Positions 52,896 to 60,807 of a stretch of 64,000 nucleotides of DNA are shown here, in pieces; position 1 is the stretch's first letter; each line of letters begins with the position of its first letter. The stretch comes from CAJLIR01 sp964408085. GTDB lineage: Bacteria; Bacillota_I; Bacilli_A; RF39; UBA660. The translations under genes and the position numbers were made by a program. Location of the stretch: assembly GCA_964408085.1 (NCBI GenBank), contig CAYOYB010000003.1, forward strand, positions 62,001-126,000, in the 5' to 3' direction. The notes beneath the pieces are model-generated. The model did not search any database. It was not told the DNA's origin and saw only the letters and a list, made by a program, of their open reading frames with translations.

Positions 52896-53834
52896 CTAAT
52901 CTTCTAAAAAATTCATTACTAAATCAATTAGTATTTCTTTTTCTTTAGGATTGGATTGCGCGATTAATAATGTAATTGCTACTAATGCATTATTATCTAT
53001 AACTTGTTTGTTATTTTTATATAGAATGCCATAATATTGTAAGAAATATATAAATAATGTTGCTGCAATTCTTTTATTACCATCGATGAAAACATGGTTT
53101 TTTATAATCAAATACAAAAAATTAGCTGCTTTTTCTTCTAAAGAAGGATAAACATCTTTACCATCAAATGATTGATAAATAGTACCTATTATACCTTTTA
53201 GTCCATTATTTCTTTCCAAAGCAAATAAATTACTTTCGCTATTAAATTTTAAATCATTAATTATTTTAAGACAATCTTCATATTCAATTACATTATTATT
53301 TATAGTTCCTTTTGGTTTAGAAATTTTTTTATGGTCATAATCATCAAGTAATCCTAATGCATTTGAGTAACCATTTATAACTCTTATTATTCCTTTTACA
53401 TCACTATCATGTAACTCTGAATCAATTCGACTAGCAATATCTATTAATTTGACTGTTTTTTCTAAATATTCTAATCTTTGTTCATTAATAGAATAACCTT
53501 TTATTAAATGTTCTTTAAGTATCTTATTAGCCCATTTTCTAAAAATAATTCCATTTTTAGATTTAACACGATATCCTACACTAATAATCATATCTAGATT
53601 ATAATGTTGAACATTATATATTTTTCCATCCTTTGCAGTTGTTGCAAAATTTGCAATAACTGTCTCAGTACTTAGTTCTTCTTCTAAAATATTTTTTATA
53701 TGCCTTGATATAACAGATTTATCTCTATCAAATAATTTTGACATTTGCTCTAGAGATAACCAAACAGTTTCATCTTTCATATTTACTTCTAATTTAATAC
53801 TTTGATTTTCAAATAATATTATTTCATTTTTCAT
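52896..53834 (-). CDS. RhuM-family protein with C-terminal Fic/Doc domain
   Basis: A 312-residue fusion. The first 150 residues have the RhuM/virulence pattern (VWLSLEQMSKLFDRDKSVIS, then VQHYNLDMIISVGYRVKSKNG, FRKWANKILKEH). The C-terminal part is a Fic/Doc domain with HVFIDGNKRIAATLF, the conserved Fic motif in its Doc-like form. Fic enzymes transfer AMP or phosphate to targets. The fusion may be a toxin whose N-terminal part controls activity or binds DNA. The AGGAGG site is strong, and the promoter carries a LexA-like box. Confidence 0.85.
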   Translation of the reverse strand: MKNEIILFENQSIKLEVNMKDETVWLSLEQMSKLFDRDKSVISRHIKNILEEELSTETVIANFATTAKDGKIYNVQHYNLDMIISVGYRVKSKNGIIFRKWANKILKEHLIKGYSINEQRLEYLEKTVKLIDIASRIDSELHDSDVKGIIRVINGYSNALGLLDDYDHKKISKPKGTINNNVIEYEDCLKIINDLKFNSESNLFALERNNGLKGIIGTIYQSFDGKDVYPSLEEKAANFLYLIIKNHVFIDGNKRIAATLFIYFLQYYGILYKNNKQVIDNNALVAITLLIAQSNPKEKEILIDLVMNFLED

Positions 53835-53900
53835 ATTTTTTCCTCCTATTAATAATATATTAACACATCATTTAAACTAAATTATCTTTGTGTTAACTAA

Positions 53901-53929
53901 ATTATATAGAAAATATGTTCGCTTGTCAA
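53901..53929 (-). promoter_or_regulatory. Consensus promoter of the RhuM-Fic gene with a LexA-like box
   Basis: On the minus strand -35 TTGACA (53924-53929), 17 bases, -10 TATAAT (53901-53906). The spacer contains CGAACATATTTTC (53909-53921), one base off the Gram-positive LexA consensus CGAACATATGTTC. SOS control is therefore possible. Confidence 0.65.
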
Positions 53930-53959
53930 CACTAAAAAAAAGAAATTAGAATCATTATC

Positions 53960-54793
53960 CTACTTTCTTTTTTTACTATAATGCTTAACTTTCTCTTGGA
54001 GATTTTGATATTCTTTTTTATCATCAGATTCATCAAACCAATTTTTGCATATTGTCGATATTTGAGAATAGCCCCAATCTTCAGAATTAGTATATGAAAA
54101 TATATCATCTATATCTTCTTGTATAGCATCTAATAATTCTTTCATATCTTTAAGAACTTTTTGTTTTTTAAACTTTTTCCTTAATAATTTACCAAACAAC
54201 GAAAAATTATCATTAACAAAGCTAGATATATTATCACTATAAATTTCAATTTTAATATCTAAAGAAGGAATTAATTCATACTCTTCTTCTTTAAAATTTG
54301 GATTTTCTTCAATAGGAATTGTTTTTTCGTTTAAAATAACTATCGTTTTGTCAGATACCATTTTTTTAATTTCTTCTTTTGAATATGTCTTACTATCATC
54401 AAAATTAACATCATCAACAATTGCTGCAACATAACATATTTGATAAAGTTGTGTCCACCAACTCAAATCCCTGCCACGGCCCTCTGTTTTGTTATCAAAA
54501 AAAGTTATTGTGGTAGGAATTTCACAGATTTTAGAATATTTTTTGCCATTGTTTTCAGAGAACATTTCTAAATAGTCTTCTTCAGTAAGTGATATACTAT
54601 AAAATTTGGTTAATAAATCATAAAATTCTTTATCTGTTAGCTTTTTAAAATCTGTTTCAATTATTTTCTTTAAAATATCAATGTATTTTCTCATTTGTGT
54701 TTTAAATACTTCAACATTTTCCTCATCACTATTACGATGTATATAGGCATATGTATCATGATACAATGAAACTCTACTTTTTCCAACGTACAT
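53960..54793 (-). CDS. Unrecognised 277-residue protein in the accessory island
   Basis: The protein starts MYVGKSRVSLYHDTYAYIHR and is acidic, with many Lys, Glu and Asp. It has a WWTQLYQICYVAAIVDDVNFDD stretch (in parts) in the middle and a long helical C-terminal half. No membrane segment, signal or recognised domain. It has a GGAGGT site and lies just upstream of the RhuM-Fic promoter region. A terminator-like stem sits at about 53934-53973 after its stop. I would not guess a function. Confidence 0.6.
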   Translation of the reverse strand: MYVGKSRVSLYHDTYAYIHRNSDEENVEVFKTQMRKYIDILKKIIETDFKKLTDKEFYDLLTKFYSISLTEEDYLEMFSENNGKKYSKICEIPTTITFFDNKTEGRGRDLSWWTQLYQICYVAAIVDDVNFDDSKTYSKEEIKKMVSDKTIVILNEKTIPIEENPNFKEEEYELIPSLDIKIEIYSDNISSFVNDNFSLFGKLLRKKFKKQKVLKDMKELLDAIQEDIDDIFSYTNSEDWGYSQISTICKNWFDESDDKKEYQNLQEKVKHYSKKRK

Positions 54794-55062
54794 TTGAATA
54801 CCTCCTTGTTTAGTTTTTTATTATAGCATATTTTCTTTAAATTGTATATAATTTTATAATAAAAATTAAATTGATAATTAATAATAACATAGTAATATAC
54901 ATTTTTTGCACATTACTTTCTTTTTCTACAGTTACCTTTTAGCAAATGACACTAGCTAAATTTCCAAGAAAAAATTACTTTTTCTGTTGTTAAATGCTTC
55001 CAAAGGATTAATAATATTTTGTACTTGATAATGCATTATTTGCTGAATATAAAGTAATAAAT

Positions 55063-55764
55063 TTATAAATATTTTCTTATTTTTAAATATCTATAAAGTA
55101 CAGGACAAATATCCTCTATATTAAGTTTTGTATTATGAATAGCATAATTTAATATATCACTCATATTATAGGAATTATTTATAGTACATTTTTTTATTTT
55201 TGATATTGCAATTCCATGATTTGAAAAAGTGTGCAAATTCCATCTATCCATTTTTATAGAATCTAAATCAGAATATTTTAAAGAATATCCTGCTTTTATT
55301 AGATAATCCTTATCATATCCTTTTGCTTTAATCTCATCAATATCATTAAAACTAAAGTCTACATCTTCTTTAATATCTGTGTTTAATAATATATAACTTT
55401 TTAAAAACCAATCAAAATATTTATATGCAACAATCCTATGTAATTTATTGATTTCAGTCCATTTAAAATAAACATTAATAATAAATTTTGAAAATCTATT
55501 TTTTCCTCTTATCTTAGTTCCTAAGTTAAATGCTCCTGGAATATGAGGATACTTTTCACAAACATTTATCCAACAGTCAAATAATATTAATAAATTATCT
55601 AACCCTTCAACAAAAAACACTTTTTTGGAATCCTCCAGTGATTGAGCATGAAATGATATTTTAGGTAATAACCCATTTTTAATAATGGATTCAATATTAT
55701 TTTTTTTAGTAAAATGAAAATAATTGGAATTTATATCATTTAGGTTCAATTTATAATCTCCCAT
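55063..55764 (-). CDS. Possible ADP-ribosyltransferase-fold protein
   Basis: A 233-residue protein. The start YFHFTKKNNIESIIKNGLLPK resembles the N-terminal strand-helix of ART-fold proteins (DarT and Tpt1-like: HFT near the start, then an N-I-x-x-I-x-x-x-G-L). This is followed by KKVFFVEGLDNLLILFDCWI. The remainder is basic and helical. No firm second motif (catalytic Glu) can be placed. It has an AGGTG site. The call is a fold-level hint only. Confidence 0.5.
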   Translation of the reverse strand: MGDYKLNLNDINSNYFHFTKKNNIESIIKNGLLPKISFHAQSLEDSKKVFFVEGLDNLLILFDCWINVCEKYPHIPGAFNLGTKIRGKNRFSKFIINVYFKWTEINKLHRIVAYKYFDWFLKSYILLNTDIKEDVDFSFNDIDEIKAKGYDKDYLIKAGYSLKYSDLDSIKMDRWNLHTFSNHGIAISKIKKCTINNSYNMSDILNYAIHNTKLNIEDICPVLYRYLKIRKYL

Positions 55765-55820
55765 ACAACACCTCGAAAAACCTAATAAAATTATATCAAA
55801 ATTTCATATATTTTTATAGT

Positions 55821-56101
55821 AAAAATAAATTAGAATGAACTAATTTATTTTCTTAATAATTAATCTTAATGAGTTTAAAACTAATAATAGTGTAACTTCT
55901 ACATCAGCAATAACTATATACCAAATTTTTGAATATCCTAATGTACCCAATAGAAGAAATAAAAATTTAATTGTAAGAGCAAAAACAATATTAAAGCGAA
56001 CAATTTTGTTAGTTTTTTTAGATATCTTTATAGCATCACTTATTTTATCTAAATTATCAGTCATTAAAACAACGCTTGAAGCTTCAATTGCTGCATCACT
56101 A
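55821..56101 (-). repeat. Direct repeat, left copy: 3' end of the P-type ATPase gene
   Basis: 281 bases nearly identical (about nine mismatches, roughly 97%) to 60527-60807, in the same orientation and offset by 4706 bases. It covers the last 75 codons of the P-type ATPase plus 19 bases downstream of the stop. Homology stops abruptly at 56101, before the rest of the gene. The accessory AAA+/VWA module lies between the two copies. Confidence 0.9.
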
Positions 56102-56103
56102 AT
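55840..56103 (-). pseudogene. 3' fragment of a Zn/Cd P-type ATPase gene
   Basis: The frame reads DNLDKISDAIKISKKTNKIV to the end IIKKIN*, equal to the C-terminal 75 residues of the intact ATPase at 60546-62378. It includes the ends of the last transmembrane helices, with G changed to E in IADVEVTLLL (the intact gene has IADVGVTLL). No start, phosphorylation or CPC motif is present, so it is a broken copy. Confidence 0.9.
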
Positions 56104-56289
56104 TTATAATTCCAAACAATTTTTGGAAGATAAAAAGTACCTTTTATGTTATGGGAATATTCCCAAAAATTACCTTTAGCACAATACTAGCTGGCTTGCA
56201 CAGCTTGATAATTTGCTACTAACATATTTAAAAGTTAGTTGAAAATACATAACGATTAGTTACTAAGTTTCTTTTAATTAGTCAAAATT
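56102..56289. other. Gap with a perfect palindrome
   Basis: No gene. A perfect palindrome TGGGAATATTCCCA lies at 56153-56166, and an imperfect resemblance to the gap at 54.9 kb (TTACCTTT...AGC...CTAGCT) is visible. This is the junction at the left end of the P-type ATPase repeat. Confidence 0.5.
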
Positions 56290-57516
56290 CTAAAAAATAT
56301 TCAAAAAAGATTTTGCTTTATTAATATATGGTTTTCGTTCTAAAATTAATTCTTTCGAATCTATAGGAACATGTATATCTTTTTCATTAATAAATATATA
56401 ATTAATATCTTTTCTTGATGAATTTCCAAATAATTCAATTGGTAAATAATAATTCATTATAATCCATAATACATCTGAACAATTTTTTGGAAAAAAACCT
56501 TCACCATCTGTTATAACAATCTTGTTGTCAGCATCCTTTGAAAAACTTTCGGCCATAGCTGTAAAATCAGTAAATCCTCTACCTTTTATATGCAAATTAT
56601 CAATATCGCTATCATTTCTTATCTCATTCCAACCATAAAATTCGATATCACAAAATCCCACCTTTATTTGACTAGCAGATAATATATTTTTGCATTCTCT
56701 CAAAATTGCTTTTATTTTTTGCATACTCATAGAACCACTACTATCGATAATTATTTCGCTTTCAGCATATGATATATCTTGTTTTTCTTCTTTTTTTATT
56801 ATTCCATCAATTTCTACTTCATAAAATGCAGTGGTTACTTCATCTGGAGTAACTATATTTGCTCTTAATAATTCTTTCCAATAAATAAGAGGAGCTGCTC
56901 TTTCAACACTAACACTAGGAAATTCGATCCCTAATGACATGTTTCCAAATTGAGCCTGTTTTTTTAGTTCTTCTTGAAAATCCCCTAACAATTCATTTCT
57001 TAAATGGCTATTTTCACCCATTAAATCTTGTAAATCTTGATTATATACTTCATTTACCCACTCTTCTAAATCAGATATTTCCATGTGATAAGTATTTGCA
57101 TTCATCCATTCTTTAATTTGCTTTAATTGAGGTAAATATTTCATATATAATTCTTCTGTAGAATAATCTAGTGCATCTGGAATATCTACAAGGCCTTCTG
57201 GCATTGTTAGTCCATCCTTTACTAATAACTGATTAATAATAGCATCTTCAACATAGTTCAATAAATCTCTATCTCTTCCAACATTTCTAAATAAATGACT
57301 TAATACTATGTGAAATATTTCGTGAGCAACAATAAATTCTTTTTCATCATCAAAATAATCATCAATAAATTCTTGCTTATAAAAAATACATCTTCCATTA
57401 GTAAATGCTGAAGCAGGAACTGACTCATTCGTAAATTTAAATTGCAAATTAACAATAACATTACCAAACAAAGGATATCTTATTAAAAGATTTCTAATAA
57501 TATTATTTATTTCCAT
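56290..57516 (-). CDS. VWA-like protein with N-terminal metallopeptidase domain
   Basis: A 408-residue protein. The N-terminal half has the zinc metallopeptidase motif HEIFHIVLSH near residue 84 (DUF2201_N type), preceded by a helical segment. The C-terminal half is VWA-like, with the MIDAS motif DSSGSM near residue 250 and FTDFTAMAESF and VITDGEG later. Such proteins pair with MoxR-type AAA+ ATPases and may act as a substrate-loading or chaperone partner. It overlaps the AAA+ gene by 14 bases, so the two are coupled. Confidence 0.83.
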   Translation of the reverse strand: MEINNIIRNLLIRYPLFGNVIVNLQFKFTNESVPASAFTNGRCIFYKQEFIDDYFDDEKEFIVAHEIFHIVLSHLFRNVGRDRDLLNYVEDAIINQLLVKDGLTMPEGLVDIPDALDYSTEELYMKYLPQLKQIKEWMNANTYHMEISDLEEWVNEVYNQDLQDLMGENSHLRNELLGDFQEELKKQAQFGNMSLGIEFPSVSVERAAPLIYWKELLRANIVTPDEVTTAFYEVEIDGIIKKEEKQDISYAESEIIIDSSGSMSMQKIKAILRECKNILSASQIKVGFCDIEFYGWNEIRNDSDIDNLHIKGRGFTDFTAMAESFSKDADNKIVITDGEGFFPKNCSDVLWIIMNYYLPIELFGNSSRKDINYIFINEKDIHVPIDSKELILERKPYINKAKSFLNIF

Positions 57517-59359
57517 TTGATTCTAGCCTTTTAATAAATGGTTTATTAGATTGACTATATAATTTCATAATCCTTTGTTCATTATCTTTAGACCATTCAT
57601 AATCAAAAACTGCTAAAAATTCTTTACCTAATCCACTAACAAACTCTCTTACTTTATCCACATTATCATCATCGACTGTACTTAAACACATTGTTGTATA
57701 CCATCTTAAAGAAGGGTCAAATGGTACATCTTCTATGTTATATCTATTATTTAAGACATCATCAATAGTTATTAAATTCATTTTGCTGAATTTTATAAAA
57801 TCTCGAGTAAGACTTTCCCCAATAAATGCACGAAGTACATTGGGGTTATTACTTTGATATAATGCCTTTGAAGCTAAAGCCCATTTTCTTGGATCAGCAT
57901 TAGGATTTACTCCATCATATTGTGTTCTTAACACATTATCACCATTAACTCTTATATAATCTACAATTGCAGGATGTATTCCATCAATTTTTTGTTGACC
58001 TTTATAAAGTAATTGCTTGCCATCTTTTTCTCTTTTTAATGCCCATTTTAGCCACTCTTCAGAATCAGTATTTATATAAACATGAGCAAATCTTCCAAAC
58101 AATGGTTCACTTAATGAATTTGCTGATCTTGATTCACTTGCTTCATTCCCTGCAGCGCATACAACAGCATTTTCTGGTAATTTCAATCTATATCCGCTGT
58201 TTGTTAGTGTTTTATTTAATGTTACTTCAAAAGCAACTTTTTGTATGTCATTCTTTGCATTAGTTAATTCTTCTAAAAATAAGATATGCAATTTATCTGG
58301 TTCATCTGCACATTTCTTACATAAACTTTTATACCAATAAGGTTCATATAAAAATAGTTCTTTTGAATTAAAATCTTTAGCTATAATACCTGTAAAGCCA
58401 TCTGAACTTGTACAACCAAAATCAATTAATTCTAAATTTCTATCTAGTGTAAGCATTCTTTCTGTTTTCCCAACACCAGTTTTACCATGTAAAAATACCG
58501 CAATGTTGCTATTTATACATATCTCAATTATTTCTTCTTCTGTAAGTGGAGTAAAATTAAACCCATAACGATTATTATCTTCTTTTTCTTCATCGCTAAA
58601 TAATAATGCTGGTGCAGTATGTTCTAATTCATCATTGATGCTTTTTAAGAATTCATTATTTAAATATCTATTTAAATCACTATCTTTAAATTCTCTACCT
58701 GCTATATCAAAGTTTGCACCAAATAATACAATTGAGGAATATACTAATTTTGCTTTTTCATCTATAGTTAATGGAATACTTTCAACTTTTAAATAAACAT
58801 CAGTATCTGCTTTACTTATTGTTCCATCGCTCAAAACTTTTGATTCAACTTTATTTTTCTTTCTTATAAATCTTATACCAAATGCTTCATATTCGCAATA
58901 TTCTTTTTCATCTACAAAATGTGTTCTTCCTGTTGTAATAATTAGTTTACTTTTATTATCAAATAATTTGTCTATTATTTCTCCAACTCTTCCACCTATA
59001 ATAGTTAGTGGGTATTCAATATTTAAATTTTGTAATTCATTTAAATCAAAGTCTTCAATATCATCAAATGAAAAAGCTATTCTAACCCCATGTTTAAAAT
59101 TAGTTTTAGTAGTTTGAGATAATACTCCACTATTATTAATATAAATCATATTATTAGTAGTAGCTTTATTCTTTTTATTAATAATATATTTTCCATCAAG
59201 CCAATATCCTCCAAAACCATTTGATTGATCATATGAAACCCCCGTTAAACGAGCCAAATCAGAGCAATAACATTCAACTCCTGATTGTTTTATAGTCTCT
59301 AGCATATTTTCATCTTTAATATGTTCTTCTTTTAAAATTCCTATCCTCTTAATTTTCAT
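57503..59359 (-). CDS. MoxR-type AAA+ ATPase with unusual N-terminal domain
   Basis: A 618-residue ATPase. The AAA+ core lies at about residues 270-480: Walker A VFLHGKTGVGKTERML, Walker B HILFLEELTNA, sensor AVVCAAGNEASE and SANSLSEPLFGRFAHV (Arg finger). The first 250 residues are not part of the known AAA+ fold. They have DUF6273-like strands (YWLDGKYIINKK, HGVRIAFSFDD, DSDLNRYLNNEFLKSI), so a ligand- or carbohydrate-recognition role is possible but unproven. The strong AAGGGGG site and a promoter (-35 TTGTAA, 17 bases, -10 TATTAT at about 59390-59420) precede it. It pairs with the VWA gene. Confidence 0.82.
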   Translation of the reverse strand: MKIKRIGILKEEHIKDENMLETIKQSGVECYCSDLARLTGVSYDQSNGFGGYWLDGKYIINKKNKATTNNMIYINNSGVLSQTTKTNFKHGVRIAFSFDDIEDFDLNELQNLNIEYPLTIIGGRVGEIIDKLFDNKSKLIITTGRTHFVDEKEYCEYEAFGIRFIRKKNKVESKVLSDGTISKADTDVYLKVESIPLTIDEKAKLVYSSIVLFGANFDIAGREFKDSDLNRYLNNEFLKSINDELEHTAPALLFSDEEKEDNNRYGFNFTPLTEEEIIEICINSNIAVFLHGKTGVGKTERMLTLDRNLELIDFGCTSSDGFTGIIAKDFNSKELFLYEPYWYKSLCKKCADEPDKLHILFLEELTNAKNDIQKVAFEVTLNKTLTNSGYRLKLPENAVVCAAGNEASESRSANSLSEPLFGRFAHVYINTDSEEWLKWALKREKDGKQLLYKGQQKIDGIHPAIVDYIRVNGDNVLRTQYDGVNPNADPRKWALASKALYQSNNPNVLRAFIGESLTRDFIKFSKMNLITIDDVLNNRYNIEDVPFDPSLRWYTTMCLSTVDDDNVDKVREFVSGLGKEFLAVFDYEWSKDNEQRIMKLYSQSNKPFIKRLESNGNK

Positions 59360-59539
59360 TTGGAATCCCCCTTCAAAATGTAAGTATTATAATAGCATAA
59401 ATGGTTTATCTTTACAATTATTTTCAATTAATTTATAAAAAATTTTCCAAGAGATTTTTAACACATAAGATTATAAAATTATTTTATAGTCATCTTTAAC
59501 TTTGTATTTATAATTCATTTTAATTGTTTTTAAATAACT

Positions 59540-59775
59540 GGGTACTACTGCATATCCTCCTTAGTAATACCTTTAGAAATGTCATATATATCTTTTACCT
59601 CAAAATCTTTATTATCAAAATAGTCTTTTATTTCAACTTGTTGTGATTTCTTTTATCTTATCATTGTAAATTGTTATAGTTCTCTGAAAAGTGCTTAATT
59701 GCTTCTAAAATAGATTTTAAATAGTATTTAGGGTTATTATTTTCTTTTGTTAAAGTTTTATTTTTAGTATACATG
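59540..59775 (-). pseudogene. Remnant of a MobV relaxase 3' end
   Basis: On the minus strand the decoded string EIKDYFDNKDFEVKDIYDIS matches the relaxase C-terminal EIKDYYDNEDFNKDDIYDIA at 210-1466. The flanking bases also resemble the DNA around the relaxase end (the AAGTGCTTAATTGCTTC stretch corresponds to the relaxase FRK-FFEKIAKL region). A stop and a frameshift break it, and no catalytic part is left. It marks a decayed mobile element at the border of the accessory island. Confidence 0.8.
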
Positions 59776-59822
59776 AAAATTCTTGAATTTATTTTACTAT
59801 TAAATTACTACTTCATACACGA

Positions 59823-59838
59823 TTTTTGTTAACAAAAA
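59823..59838. promoter_or_regulatory. Perfect 16-base palindrome upstream of the 151-residue gene
   Basis: TTTTTGTTAACAAAAA, within a longer stem-loop flanked by GAT and ATC. It could be an operator or the end of a terminator-like stem. It is related in shape to the NAD operators but lacks their middle base. Confidence 0.55.
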
Positions 59839-59932
59839 AATCTTATATATTTTTATAAACGATAAAAATGTATACTTGTTTTAATATGATATGATATGAT
59901 ATAATATCTATGTAAATGGAGGTTTATATACT

Positions 59933-60388
59933 ATGATTAAAACTGTTAAATATCCTAATTTTGATGAATACGACTTTATTAGATTATATTGTGCAATGAA
60001 TTTTAAAAATGAACTTTCACCAATTATAAAACATCATGAATTAGAAAAACGATTATACGCATTATACTCTTTACCTGAATTTAGAGAACTATTCCAAGGC
60101 ATAATTCCTAAAAGGGATTATATAAACCCAGATAATAGTTATTTGGATTTAGGAACTGCATTAAATACAGCACAATTATTTGGATTATTAACACCAATAG
60201 ATAGAGTTGGAGAGATTAGATCAATTGTTTCATGTGATAATGATATAGCACAAGAAATAATATCAAATTCTGATGCAGAAATGGTTAATAAAATGACTAA
60301 CTTGTTTAATACAATGTTTAACCTAGATCATAATTCAAAAGATGAAAGATTTATTGATCCTCAAGCGAAGATCTATAGTAAGCATTAA
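59933..60388 (+). CDS. Unrecognised 151-residue protein, divergent from the AAA+/VWA genes
   Basis: A hydrophilic protein without signal or membrane segment, rich in Asn, Leu, Ile, Glu and Asp. It starts MIKTVKYPNFDEYDFIRLYC and has LPEFRELFQGIIPKRDYINP in the middle. No domain recognised. It has its own GGAGG site, a TATAAT-type promoter with a tandem ATATG stretch, and a terminator at 60455-60481. It is transcribed away from the AAA+ gene inside the P-type ATPase repeat, so it could be a regulator or antidote of that module, but only position supports this. Confidence 0.6.
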   Translation: MIKTVKYPNFDEYDFIRLYCAMNFKNELSPIIKHHELEKRLYALYSLPEFRELFQGIIPKRDYINPDNSYLDLGTALNTAQLFGLLTPIDRVGEIRSIVSCDNDIAQEIISNSDAEMVNKMTNLFNTMFNLDHNSKDERFIDPQAKIYSKH

Positions 60389-60454
60389 AATCTCCCATTA
60401 GGCAAGAAGTACAGAGTCCAAAACTAGTAAAAAGAAATTAATATAAAAATAATT

Positions 60455-60481
60455 AAAATAGCAAAAATATGCTATTTTTTC
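60455..60481 (+). terminator. Terminator of the 151-residue gene
   Basis: AAAATAGCA and TGCTATTTT pair around an A-rich loop, followed by T. Confidence 0.7.
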
Positions 60482-60526
60482 TATTTCATTATGAAAAGAA
60501 AATCATTAAAATAATTTTTCAAACAA

Positions 60527-60807
60527 AAAAATAAATTAGAATGAACTAATTTATTTTCTTAATAATTAATCTTAATGAGTTTAAAACTAATAATAGTGTA
60601 ACTCCTACATCAGCAATAACTGCATACCAAATTTTTGAATATCCTAATGTACCCAATAGAAGAAATACAAATTTAATTGTAAGAGCAAAAATAATATTAA
60701 AGCGAACAATTTTGTTAGTTTTTTTAGATATCTTTATAGCTTCACTTATTTTATCTAAATTATCAGTCATTAAAACTATACTTGAAGCTTCAATTGCTGC
60801 GTCACTA
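60527..60807 (-). repeat. Direct repeat, right copy: inside the intact P-type ATPase gene
   Basis: Right copy of the 281-base direct repeat at 55821-56101. It is the original 3' end of the ATPase gene, including 19 bases after the stop. Confidence 0.9.
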
